Assembly: GCA_014729495.1 (NCBI GenBank)
Contig: WJJV01000036.1
Location: forward strand, 1 to 22,298
DNA: 22,298 nucleotides
Origin: Candidatus Woesearchaeota archaeon
Lineage (GTDB): Archaea > Nanobdellota > Nanobdellia > Woesearchaeales > UBA12501
Direction of reading: 5' to 3'
Shown: positions 15,601-22,298 of the stretch, piece after piece
Position numbering within the stretch: position 1 is the first letter of the stretch
How the letters are laid out: the number at the start of each line of letters is the position of its first letter
The notes under the pieces: model-generated
Seen by the model: the letters and a program-made list of their open reading frames with translations, nothing else
Databases searched by the model: none
What the model was told of the DNA's origin: nothing
Translations under genes and position numbers: made by a program

Positions 15601-16418
15601 TTGAGGTCAATGCAGTTCCCATAAGATCTGAGGGAAAGATAACCGGGGATCTTGCAGTGCTGAGGGATATAACTGAAAGGAAGGAGAAAGAAGAGGAGCT
15701 GAGGCAGGCATACAAGGATCTCAAGAAGGTTGACCAGCTCAAGTCAGACATACTCCGAGACACAACCCATGAGCTCAAGACACCCATATCCAAGATAAAG
15801 ATGATGGCAGACATTGCAGAGGAAGCTATTGGTCAGGTCAAAGAAAGAGATATTAAAACAGACAGCCTGAAGAAGGCAAAAGATAATCTCAAGAAGATAT
15901 CAAGCAACTCCTCAAGCTTCCTTAAGCTCATAAGCAACATCGTAAATCTCAGCAAGGTGCAGAACCTTGAGAATATAAAGAAAGAGGATGTCAGGCTGAA
16001 GCCCATGGTCGAGCGGCTAATAAAAGAGTATTCATCATACACATCAGAGAAAGTGTCTCTGAAATCAGCTGTATCAGAAAAATGCAGGTTCAGGGCAAAC
16101 CCAGAGCTCATCAATCTGCTGATAAGGAACCTTCTAGAGAATGCTGTAAAGTTCACGAAAAAAGGCAGGATCAGTATAGGCTGCTCATCCAGCAAATCCC
16201 ACATAGTGCTGAGAATAAAGGACACAGGTCCTGGAATAAGCAAAAAAAATATAAGCGAGATATTCCAACCCTTTACCCAGGGAGACCGCAGTACCCAAGG
16301 CCTCGGAATAGGGCTGGCTACATGCAGGAGAATAGCTGAATTGCATGATGGCAGCATTGATGTTGAATCTTCTCCTGGAAAAGGCTCTGAATTCAAAGTC
16401 AGGCTTCCAAAAAGGTGA
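12630..16418 (+). CDS. Soluble histidine kinase with eight PAS domains
   Basis: This 1262-aa cytoplasmic kinase has eight PAS units, at about 5-95, 137-252, 262-377, 384-505, 511-632, 638-767, 772-893 and 898-1020, most ending in the PAC motif DITERK or similar. PAS 1 is a Cys variant: C43, C48, C59 and C62 in a GC-x4-C-x10-C-x2-CP pattern, suggesting metal or redox binding. HisKA has H1047 in LRDTTHELKTPISK. The ATPase domain has the N box IRNLLENAVKF (1165-1175), G1 IKDTGPGIS (1196-1204) and G2 GLGIGLA (1224-1230). PAS 5 resembles PAS 3 of the upstream protein. No membrane segment is present, so the input is cytoplasmic or comes from the receptor at 9583. GGAG lies 10 nt before the ATG. Two receivers follow directly. 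Confidence 0.93.
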   Translation: MPDKIFREILDRLPEGVSVIDRDMRIVWVNKTLREKGFDIEGCKGRRCHVVYKRNEKVCENCPAVRVFETGKQVRVLEKGADGRDYEVTAIPIKAKGAKVVKGAKGAKDGSVDRVIEIVREAETDLVSKADEIADQKCYSFIEDAEDIIFMIGADHKILSLNRRAAGMFGKKSRTAIIGRTVYDLFPKKIAESYAGEIDRVFETGESLLEESKSVFGKEQRLLRTSLNPVRDLSGKVTAVMGISRDITERSRIAKKLKQSYELLNNITDPASDAVFSKDNKRRYTFVNKAFEDMVGVKSARIIGKRPEKVFPPEIAREVRKADDDCFSGKTHDRIYKLNLNGKERYLHNVQNPIYGPEREINGVAGVVRDVTEEKRSEEVLKQSEERFRNIIEHISELYYIHDTKHRLTYVSPQSKKILGYSPEEMKIKWTELVTDNPMNRKGLKQTEKAIKTGRKQDNYTLELRRKDGRTIIVEVDESPIKDEKGKVIGITGALRDITERKKAEEALKKEKEWSERILDSAPSMMIGLGENSEILLFNKAAEMITGYKAKEVMGKSWIELFIPKKQRKEMHGVWDKVVKGKLELHHYENPVITKKGEEKLIYWSNTFLSQNSKFRMIFSIGQDVTEKRKAAEALKKNEEKFRLLFERMTQGIVYQDKDGRITSANPAAERVLGLTLSQMQGRTSVDPEWKAIHEDGSDYPGKDHPSMVALRTGRKVQDKLMGVFNPKINDHVWIKINAIPQFRKGEKKPCGVFATFEDITEQKNAEQKLRESEEKFRQLSESSPIGIYYADAKGEVLYTNPRWQKITGLTLKESLGSGWADAIHPEDRKRVKSIWRNCISNGVEGETTFRFLSSKGRTIWVNTTAVPVKDERGNIIAFVGTNQDITEQRNAEQELKESEERYRTIFNSANDVIILIDRKGFITDVNKKFFEYSGMSEKRVIGKHLKELKSLIPKRSLPVLIKNFMKRIAGADVHAYEVELYGKNRKISTFEVNAVPIRSEGKITGDLAVLRDITERKEKEEELRQAYKDLKKVDQLKSDILRDTTHELKTPISKIKMMADIAEEAIGQVKERDIKTDSLKKAKDNLKKISSNSSSFLKLISNIVNLSKVQNLENIKKEDVRLKPMVERLIKEYSSYTSEKVSLKSAVSEKCRFRANPELINLLIRNLLENAVKFTKKGRISIGCSSSKSHIVLRIKDTGPGISKKNISEIFQPFTQGDRSTQGLGIGLATCRRIAELHDGSIDVESSPGKGSEFKVRLPKR

Positions 16419-16422
16419 TATC

Positions 16423-16782
16423 ATGGAAAAGAAAAAGATTCTTGTTGTTGAGGATGATCAGGATACGATAGATATCTACAAGGAAATCCTTGATAAGGAA
16501 TATGATCTTCTGGTGGCAGAAGATACAAAAAAAGCAAGGGAACTCCTTGAAAAGCATAAACCTGACCTAATGATACTTGATATCATTCTGCCAGAAGAGA
16601 GCGGTGATGCTTTCCTTGCACAGATAAAGGACAGCAATAAGTACAAAAGGCTTAAGGTGTTAGCAGTGACAGTTCTTGGAGATGTAACCTATGAGCTCTG
16701 CAAGATAGACCCTGATGTAGTAAGCATATCAAAGCCTTTTGACAAGGCTAAACTGCTCAAGACAATAAAAGATATGATGTGA
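16423..16782 (+). CDS. Response regulator receiver protein
   Basis: This 120-aa stand-alone receiver domain starts at the ATG at 16423, five bases after the kinase stop codon and just after an AGGTGAT ribosome binding site; longer starts inside the kinase gene lack support. It has acidic D11/D12 in ILVVEDD, phosphoacceptor D53 in LMILDIILPEESG, and Lys 104 in SISKPFD. The position directly after the eight-PAS kinase makes it the likely cognate receiver. It is closely related to the next gene, sharing LDIILPEESG and the VLGDV..KIDP segment. No output domain is present. Its TGA overlaps the next GTG start. Confidence 0.92.
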   Translation: MEKKKILVVEDDQDTIDIYKEILDKEYDLLVAEDTKKARELLEKHKPDLMILDIILPEESGDAFLAQIKDSNKYKRLKVLAVTVLGDVTYELCKIDPDVVSISKPFDKAKLLKTIKDMM

Positions 16783-17282
16783 TCCATGGTGGGATCTACA
16801 GTACAATCTATAATACCATCTATGATATGATGGCAAAAGAATCAATGGCAAAACAAACCAAAATCTCGGAATCAAGAAATAAACCCGAGAAAAGAATCAG
16901 AGATGGTTCCAAGAGAAAGAAAAGAATACTCATTGTAGAGGATGATGAAGACACAGTAAGGCTATACAAGCAGGTTCTTGGAGATAAGTATGAGCTAAAG
17001 ACAGTGGATACAGCAAAGAAAGCCCTTAACCAGCTCAAGAAGGATGATTTTGACCTCATGATTCTTGACATAATACTTCCTGAGGAAAGCGGAGAACAAT
17101 TCTTCGCAAGGATAAAGGACATGGGAGACAAGAGGCTGAAAGATATAAGAGTGCTGTTCATAAGTGTCCTTGGGGATGTATCTGAATTTGCCAAGAAGAT
17201 AGATCCAAAAGCAGGATCGCTTTCCAAGCCTTTTACAAAAGAGGATCTTGCCCTAAACATCGAGGAGATGATGAATGACTGA
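16779..17282 (+). CDS. Response regulator receiver protein with basic N-terminal extension
   Basis: This 167-aa receiver domain has acidic D55/D56 in ILIVEDD, phosphoacceptor D97 in LMILDIILPEESG, and Lys 150 in SLSKPFT. It is a tandem duplicate of the receiver at 16423. The start is uncertain: GTG at 16779 overlaps the upstream stop, while ATG codons at 16827 and 16830 would give a form starting MMAKES or MAKES. In either case a Lys/Arg-rich segment (about 24-48) precedes the domain. No output domain is seen. Two receivers after one kinase suggests a branched or competing phosphotransfer path, as in chemotaxis-type systems, though this is inference. Confidence 0.88.
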   Translation: MIHGGIYSTIYNTIYDMMAKESMAKQTKISESRNKPEKRIRDGSKRKKRILIVEDDEDTVRLYKQVLGDKYELKTVDTAKKALNQLKKDDFDLMILDIILPEESGEQFFARIKDMGDKRLKDIRVLFISVLGDVSEFAKKIDPKAGSLSKPFTKEDLALNIEEMMND

Positions 17283-17373
17283 CCGGGTTTGTAAGCAGAT
17301 GCTTTGGCATTCTGCTGAAAGCATTGATGCAACAGATTATTTAACAACATTTAAATAGGAGTGGAGGCTAATC

Positions 17374-17415
17374 ATGCCTAAGGCTTTAATTTTTGCAGTG
17401 GTTCATTATGGCTAA
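17374..17415 (+). CDS. Possible 13-codon upstream mini-ORF
   Basis: ATG at 17374 is preceded by a strong Shine-Dalgarno-like GGAGTGGAGG (17358-17367). It encodes MPKALIFAVVHYG and stops at TAA 17413-17415, five bases past the start of the KaiC-family gene (ATG 17408). That gene has no ribosome binding site of its own, so ribosomes ending the mini-ORF could re-initiate there. If transcription starts downstream of 17374, as a TATA-like ATTTAAAT at 17349-17356 would allow, the mini-ORF is not on the mRNA. Confidence 0.35.
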   Translation: MPKALIFAVVHYG

Positions 17416-18814
17416 GAAAACCAAAAAAAAGAGCACCAAAAAAGGAGGCAGCAGAGGGTCTGGCAGCAGGAAATCCAGCTCAAAAGGCTCCAGAAATACT
17501 TCTAAGAAGAAAACTTCTAAGAAAGTTTCAAAAAAGAAAAGTTCTAAGAAGAAAACTTCAAAAAAGGCAGGCAGCAGATCCAGCAAGAAATCTGATAAGA
17601 AATCATCAAAGAAAAAAGCATCAAAGAGAAGATCTTCTAAGAAAAAAGCTTCAAAGAAAAAGGCCAGTAAGACTGCTTCAAAGAAGTCAGGCAAGAAAGG
17701 CTCAGGCTCTGGAACCAGTAAAAAGAAATCAAAGAAGCCTGCTAAATCCAAGAAATCCAGCAAGTCCAATAAATCCAAGAAAGAAAAGGAATCTGACCTT
17801 GTTGAGGTAAAGGAAGGCCATGTTAAAGACAGAGGATTCTCTAAAAAAGAGTCAAAATCAGCCAAGAAAGACAAAAGTAAGGCAGGCAAAGCAGGCAAAT
17901 CCTCAAATAAGCCAAGAATAGATGTCAATGAGATGAGAAAGAAGATATTCTCTGAGCTGAGGAGCGGAAAGATAGATGAGAGTGAAGCAGAGATAATGGA
18001 ACAGAGGATTCCTCTGGGAGACATAGCTGAAGAGCCTGAATCAGGGTCAAAGAAGAGGCCTGCCAAGGAATACATGCAGACAGGCATTGAAGGTATTGAT
18101 GCTCTTATTGAGAAAGGGATTCCAAAGGGATCAACAGTGCTTGTTGCAGGCGGTGCTGGAAGCGGAAAGACGCTGATGAGCCTGCAGATACTGTATAATC
18201 ACGCGCGTCACGGCGACAAGTGCATGTACATGAGCTTTGAAGAATCTGAGGAAAGGCTCAGGGAGCATCTTGAGGACTTTGGACTTGATCCAAGGGCTCT
18301 TGAGAAGAAAGGGACGCTCAGGATACACAGATTCAATCCTTTTGACATAACACGGTCTGTCGATGCCCTGCTCATGAAAGCAAAAGGAGAGCTTCTTATA
18401 GATATAGATCCGGTGATACTTCCAAAGAACTTCAAGCCGGAGATTGTTGTTGTTGACTCATTGACAGCGATTGCATCAGCATTCACTGAAAAAGAGGAGA
18501 GCTACAGGATATACATTGAACAGCTCTTCAGGTTCTTTGAGCAGATAGGTGCAACAGCATTCCTTATAACAGAGACAAAGCAGGTTCCAAAGGTATTCAG
18601 CACAACAGGGGTTGAGGAGTTCCTTGCAGACGGAGTATTTGTTCTTTATTCTATCAAGAAAGGCAATGTGAGAGAGTATGCATTTGAGGTCCTGAAGCTC
18701 AGGGGCACAAAGCATCATAAGAAGATTGTGGCAATGCAGATAACAGACAACGGCATCCTGGTATATCCAGAGCAGGAAGTGTTCAGCTCTGTTGAAAGCA
18801 GTTCTGATGAGTGA
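17408..18814 (+). CDS. KaiC-family ATPase with a histone H1-like Lys/Ser N-terminus
   Basis: This 468-aa protein has two unlike parts. Residues 1 to about 170 are low-complexity Lys/Ser with small amounts of Gly, Ala, Arg and Thr (many KKKxSKK and SSKKK units). After a short helical linker with MRKKIFSELRSGKIDESEAE comes one KaiC/RecA domain from about 222. It has GIEGIDALIEKGIPKG, Walker A GGAGSGKT (248-255), the catalytic Glu pair in SFEES (276-280) and Walker B IVVVDSLTAI (346-355). KaiC from cyanobacteria has two such domains; single-domain archaeal forms are linked to signalling and motility. The ATP motifs are intact, unlike in the relative at 5244. The tail could bind DNA, RNA or acidic partners. 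I chose ATG 17408 over TTG 17393. Confidence 0.9.
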   Translation: MAKKTKKKSTKKGGSRGSGSRKSSSKGSRNTSKKKTSKKVSKKKSSKKKTSKKAGSRSSKKSDKKSSKKKASKRRSSKKKASKKKASKTASKKSGKKGSGSGTSKKKSKKPAKSKKSSKSNKSKKEKESDLVEVKEGHVKDRGFSKKESKSAKKDKSKAGKAGKSSNKPRIDVNEMRKKIFSELRSGKIDESEAEIMEQRIPLGDIAEEPESGSKKRPAKEYMQTGIEGIDALIEKGIPKGSTVLVAGGAGSGKTLMSLQILYNHARHGDKCMYMSFEESEERLREHLEDFGLDPRALEKKGTLRIHRFNPFDITRSVDALLMKAKGELLIDIDPVILPKNFKPEIVVVDSLTAIASAFTEKEESYRIYIEQLFRFFEQIGATAFLITETKQVPKVFSTTGVEEFLADGVFVLYSIKKGNVREYAFEVLKLRGTKHHKKIVAMQITDNGILVYPEQEVFSSVESSSDE

Positions 18815-18894
18815 TGTGCTGATGACCTCTTGACCAGGATTCTCAGGTATCTGTCCTGATATATGCTTATTTATATATGAGATTTTTAGAAACC

Positions 18895-18902
18895 TATATA
18901 AA
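18895..18902 (+). promoter_or_regulatory. TATA box for the glycosyltransferase cluster
   Basis: TATATAAA is centred about 26 nt before the ATG at 18925, which has no ribosome binding site. A leaderless transcript beginning at or beside that ATG is expected. A further A/T-rich TTATTTATATATG lies at about 18868-18880. Confidence 0.6.
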
Positions 18903-18924
18903 TCACAATGATTAAGTGGAATCC

Positions 18925-20631
18925 ATGGGGGGAAAGCAAAAAAGTGTTTATAAAGCAGTATCTCTGATAGGTGTTCTTATCTTCCTGTTCTTCATGACAT
19001 ACAGCCCCCACTTTGATTACAGCTATCGTCTTCATGCTGATGAGTGGGCCAGGATAGCTGCTTCTGAAAGGCTCAATCACGAACAGGCAACCCAGATACA
19101 CTCAGAGCCTATACAGCACACAGAGATGCTTTTCATCAGGCTTGTCAATGTGATGTCAAGATTTTCTGACATACTGCATTCATACCAGTATCTCGCTGCT
19201 GTATTTGCGGTTCTATCCGGGCTGGCTCTCTTTGCCCTTGTCCTTTACTCGACAAGAGGGTTTCAGCACTCATTCCTCTACTCACTGTTCGCAGTCCTTG
19301 CATTCGGCTCTTTGAAGTCAAACACAAATCTCCTTGGACTGTGGTTCTTCACTCCTCTCACAATGGCCATTCCGTTCCTCTTCCTCTACTCTCTTGCGCT
19401 TATTGCTGCTGTCAGGGAGAAGAAGAACTGGCTGTTCATCATAGCTGTTCTGCTATTGTTCATCATCGCCCTGATACATCCATTGACAGCGATGTTCGCT
19501 TTCCTCACAACAATACTTTATTTTGCATTCCTGATATGTTCAAAAGACATGAAGCTAGACAGGAATCTTGGCTACATCATCCTTCCATTCCTGGCTCTGG
19601 CGCTGATCTCACTGATATTCTTTGATGTGCCAGGAACCCTGAGATTCTTTTACTTCCAGTATGGGTGGACAGATCCCCAGATAAACTACAATATTATCAT
19701 GCTCTTTGGCGTTTTCCCTGCATTACTTGCTGTTGCAGGCTTCTACAATGCGTTCAGGAAAAGGCAGTGGTTCTTTTTCAGCTGGGCAATAGTGGGCCTG
19801 GTACTTGTGACAATGTTCCAGGTATTGAAGTTCACATACTTTGTACCTTACACAAGAGCAGTATATTATCTTTTGATAGGTCTTGCGGTGCTTTGCGCTT
19901 TTGGGCTGGATTATGCATCAGATTTTATGAAAAAGCTCATGTTCAGACAGCAAAGAAAGAAAAGCATAATAGGAGAACACTCCTGGAAGATCCTTGCAGC
20001 AATCGCTTTGATTGTCCTGCTGAATGCCTATGCAGGATATTCTTCTTTCCATAAGGTGGATTTCAAGTCATTTGACGGGTCTCTGAAGAATGCCTCCCTG
20101 TACCGCTGCCTGGAGAATGAAGAGAGGTTTGTAAGGGAAGTGGAGAGATGCGTCTACGAGGATCATAATAAATACCTGAGCTTTATTGCTCCGGACCATG
20201 AGGATTTTCCTGTTTCATTTCTTGGTTATGAGCTCACTGGCGTGGACAACTCTGGCCTGAATAATGAGATCATGGATGAAAACATAATGCCAGGTGACAA
20301 GGTAGAAATCCTATACAAGTGGAAAGCCAGGAAAAGCATGGAAAAAGACTATGTTGTGTTTGTGCATTTCCTTGACAATGACAGAGAGATGGCATTCAAT
20401 AATGACCATATGCCGGACAGGCCCGCAAGCACCTGGCTGCCAGGAGAGACCATCATTGACAGGCAGGTCTTCACAGTGCCTGACTCACCGGATATCCCCT
20501 CAGGCCAATATGACATGAAGATCGGATTGTGGATCCCTGAGACAGAAGAGATTGTTCCTATGGCAGGCCAGGGAAGTGACATGAGGACATTCATAGGAAC
20601 TATTAGCATAGGAGATGAGGATATTGGTTGA
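18925..20631 (+). CDS. GT-C-type membrane glycosyltransferase with C-terminal beta domain
   Basis: This 568-aa protein has about ten hydrophobic helices from about 10 to 390, followed by a soluble domain of about 170 residues. The first extracytoplasmic loop has HADEW (37-41), the acidic catalytic-loop position of GT-C enzymes that use lipid-linked sugars. The C-terminal part, with YVVFVHFLDNDREMAFNNDH, STWLPGETIIDRQVF and GQYDMKIGLWIPETEEIVPM, is the beta-sandwich seen at the end of many such membrane proteins. It probably adds sugar to lipid-linked or surface glycans on the outer face of the membrane; the donor is unknown. I chose ATG 18925, which fits the TATA spacing, over GTG 18916. Its end overlaps the next gene by 17 nt. 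Confidence 0.7.
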   Translation: MGGKQKSVYKAVSLIGVLIFLFFMTYSPHFDYSYRLHADEWARIAASERLNHEQATQIHSEPIQHTEMLFIRLVNVMSRFSDILHSYQYLAAVFAVLSGLALFALVLYSTRGFQHSFLYSLFAVLAFGSLKSNTNLLGLWFFTPLTMAIPFLFLYSLALIAAVREKKNWLFIIAVLLLFIIALIHPLTAMFAFLTTILYFAFLICSKDMKLDRNLGYIILPFLALALISLIFFDVPGTLRFFYFQYGWTDPQINYNIIMLFGVFPALLAVAGFYNAFRKRQWFFFSWAIVGLVLVTMFQVLKFTYFVPYTRAVYYLLIGLAVLCAFGLDYASDFMKKLMFRQQRKKSIIGEHSWKILAAIALIVLLNAYAGYSSFHKVDFKSFDGSLKNASLYRCLENEERFVREVERCVYEDHNKYLSFIAPDHEDFPVSFLGYELTGVDNSGLNNEIMDENIMPGDKVEILYKWKARKSMEKDYVVFVHFLDNDREMAFNNDHMPDRPASTWLPGETIIDRQVFTVPDSPDIPSGQYDMKIGLWIPETEEIVPMAGQGSDMRTFIGTISIGDEDIG

Positions 20632-21300
20632 TGTAAGTGCAGTCCTGCCATGCAGGAATGAGGAAATAGGAATTGAGATATGCATAAGGAAGATCCAGAA
20701 GGTCTTTGAGGACAATGGGATAGAAGGAGAGATCATTGTCTCAAACAAATCAACTGACAGGAGCGAGGAGATTGCAAAAAAACTTGGCGCAAAGGTCATA
20801 TCAAGGGAAAAAAGGGGTATGGAAATGCGTATATTGAGGGATTCAAGCATGTGAAAGGCAAGCATATCATAATGGGTGATTCAGACAACACTTATGATTT
20901 CATGGACATCCCAAGATTCCTGCATGAGCTTGACAAAGGATATGACTTTGTCATAGGATCAAGATTCAAAGGAAGGATACTTCCTGGAGCAATGAAGCCG
21001 CTGCACAGGCATGTCGGGAATCCTGCTCTCACTCTGATGTTCAATATGATCTACAGGACTAAGTTCAGCGACACCCATTCAGGATTCAGGGCTTTCACAA
21101 AGCAGGCTCTTGACAAGCTCAATCTAGAATCAGGAGGGATGGAGTTCGCTCTTGAGATGCTTATCCAGGCGTCAAATAACAGCCTCAGGATAAAGGAGAT
21201 TCCCATCACATACTATCCAAGAGAAGGTTATTCAAAGCTAAGATCCTTCAGGGACGGAATGAGCCATGTAAAGACAATGCTGAGGATGAAGCAAAGATGA
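20615..21300 (+). pseudogene. Family 2 glycosyltransferase broken by a one-base frameshift
   Basis: Two overlapping frames encode the halves of one GT2 enzyme, the dolichol-phosphate-sugar synthase-like type. The first (20615-20854) has SAVLPCRNEE and GEIIVSNKSTDRSEEIAKKL, then reads KRGMEMRILRDSSM and stops. In the other frame, directly joined, the sequence reads GNAYIEGFKHVKGKHIIMGDSDNTYDF, given here in parts: GNAYIEGFKHV from 20821 and GDSDNTYDF with the DSD metal site. The family expects KRGYGNAYIEGF, so one base, most simply a T of the Tyr codon, is missing at about 20818-20820. The remainder (DFVIGSRFKG, SGFRAF) is intact to 21300. It may be a real mutation, a programmed shift or an assembly error. 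It would normally transfer sugar from an NDP-sugar to a lipid carrier. Confidence 0.85.
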
Positions 21301-22298
21301 GCAGGAAAGAACAGGACAGGATTGCAGTGTTCCATGACCACGCAGACTGTATCGGAGGAGGAGAGAAGCTCGCTTTCACGCTGGCCAGATCCCTGAATGC
21401 GGATGTAATAACAACAGATCTCAGCAGGGATTCTGTAAAGAAAATGGGGTTTGATGATGTGAAAGTTATAGATATAGGAAGCACAATAAAGATCCCTCCT
21501 CTCAAGCAGATATCTGCATCAGTAAAGTTCGCAAGTTGCGATTTCAGCAGGGATTATGGCTTTTTCATTATGAGCGGAGCATGGAGCATATTTGCAGCAA
21601 AGAAGCACAAGCCGAACCTGCTCTACTGCCATACTCCTGTCAGGGCATTCTATGACCTTTATGAGGATTTCATGGCAGACAGGAACATCATCACAAGGCC
21701 TGTGTTCAGTTCATATGCAGCACTGCACAGCAGGCAGCTCCAGAAAGCATTGGGCCATGTCAGCAGGATAGTGACAAACTCCAGGAATGTGCAGGACAGG
21801 ATAAGGAAGTATCACTGCAGGGATTCAGACATCATCTATCCTCCTATAAAGCAGTACAGGTACAGGAAGAATGAAGATTTCTGGCTCTCTGTGAACCGGC
21901 TCTATCCACAGAAGAGGATTGAGCTGCAGATTGAGGCTTTCAGGAAAATGCCTGACCAGAGACTGGTGATTGTGGGGGATCATGCAGAAGGAGATCATGC
22001 AGACAAGTATGCAGGCAGGATAGCAAAGAATCTTCCTGATAATATTGAGGTCAGGAAGAGGATATCTGAAAAGGAGCTGGAAGATCTTTACGCTGATTGC
22101 ATTGGCCTGATTGCGACAGCCCAGGATGAGGATTTCGGCATGAATGTGGTTGAGGCAATGTCAGCAGGCAAACCTGTTATTGCCACAGATGAAGGAGGCC
22201 ACAGGGAGACAATGATTGACAATATCACAGGAAAATTAATAAATCCAGGGCCGGGGGATTTGATAAATGCAATAAAAGCAGTCTCAAGAAATCCTGGA
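21297..22298 (+). CDS. GT4-family glycosyltransferase, 3' end cut by window
   Basis: 334 codons are visible. The start ATG at 21297 overlaps the TGA of the GT2 gene as ATGA. The N-terminal domain has HADCIGGGEKLAFTLARSL, the acceptor-side glycine-rich loop of GT-B enzymes, and LLYCHTPVRAFYDLYEDF. The C-terminal domain starts near SVNRLYPQKRIELQIEAF and has VIVGDH and EDFGMNVVEAMSAGKPVIA, which carries the EX7E motif that binds the donor phosphate. It resembles mannosyltransferase-type GT4 enzymes of polysaccharide or lipid-linked glycan synthesis. Sugar specificity cannot be told. It is cytoplasmic or membrane-associated and is probably co-transcribed with the GT-C and GT2 genes. Confidence 0.88.
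   Translation, partial: MSRKEQDRIAVFHDHADCIGGGEKLAFTLARSLNADVITTDLSRDSVKKMGFDDVKVIDIGSTIKIPPLKQISASVKFASCDFSRDYGFFIMSGAWSIFAAKKHKPNLLYCHTPVRAFYDLYEDFMADRNIITRPVFSSYAALHSRQLQKALGHVSRIVTNSRNVQDRIRKYHCRDSDIIYPPIKQYRYRKNEDFWLSVNRLYPQKRIELQIEAFRKMPDQRLVIVGDHAEGDHADKYAGRIAKNLPDNIEVRKRISEKELEDLYADCIGLIATAQDEDFGMNVVEAMSAGKPVIATDEGGHRETMIDNITGKLINPGPGDLINAIKAVSRNPG

Noticed and set aside
16082..16339. Plus-strand frame inside the large kinase
   Set aside because: It overlaps the conserved ATPase domain of the kinase in another frame and has no ribosome binding site.
17240..17290. Box C/D guide RNA suggested by ATGATGA and CTGA words
   Set aside because: The words lie at the end of a receiver gene and are only a few bases apart, leaving no room for a guide sequence.
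17386..18087. Long minus-strand frame (233 codons, Phe/Leu-rich)
   Set aside because: It is the complement of the Lys/Ser-codon-rich part of the KaiC gene; its composition is explained by reverse reading of AAG and TCx codons, and it has no start signals or homology I recognise.

Overview
The window reads as archaeal chromosome, plausibly a DPANN (Woesearchaeota/Pacearchaeota-like) genome; the lineage is an inference from protein flavour only. Archaeal signs are A/T-rich TATA elements about 25 nt before leaderless starts, a class I archaeal-type CCA-adding enzyme, a tRNA-His without an encoded CCA, a single-domain KaiC-family ATPase and many ATGA/TGATG stop-start overlaps. There is no rRNA, CRISPR array, transposase or integrase.

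Left part, all on the minus strand (1-4239): a probable operon of CCA-adding enzyme, sugar-phosphate nucleotidyltransferase, a four-helix membrane protein with two HAMP modules and no output domain, and a COG2426-type membrane protein. After a hairpin terminator and about 300 bp of structured intergenic DNA comes a small acidic protein, tRNA-His with a non-canonical elbow, and the start of an unidentified gene that leaves the window.

Middle part, plus strand (4454-18814), is one large signal-transduction island. It holds five response-regulator receiver proteins with no output domain (4454, 4876, 6926, 16423, 16779); a KaiC-like protein that lacks a Walker A motif (5244); a Cache-HAMP histidine kinase (7517); a chain of three tightly spaced genes (9583, 10967, 12630) that looks like one giant sensor kinase split into a Cache-HAMP receptor, a four-PAS protein and an eight-PAS histidine kinase; and an intact KaiC-family ATPase with a roughly 170-residue lysine/serine-rich, histone H1-like N-terminus (17408). 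Because no receiver carries an output domain, I infer that phosphorylation is read out by protein contacts, with the KaiC-like proteins as candidate effectors.

Inside this island, between two near-duplicate receiver genes, is a 1.1 kb block without genes (5781-6925). It contains five tandem stem-loops spaced alternately 84 and 80 bp, with compensatory base-pair changes between copies, followed by a second repeat family (a 43-bp sequence present twice identically) and several strong hairpins. This conserved-structure array is the most unusual item in the window.

Right part (18925-22298): a surface-glycan cluster with a GT-C-type membrane glycosyltransferase, a family 2 glycosyltransferase broken by a one-base frameshift, and a GT4 glycosyltransferase cut by the window edge. 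The nucleotidyltransferase at 2094 could supply activated sugar to such a pathway.
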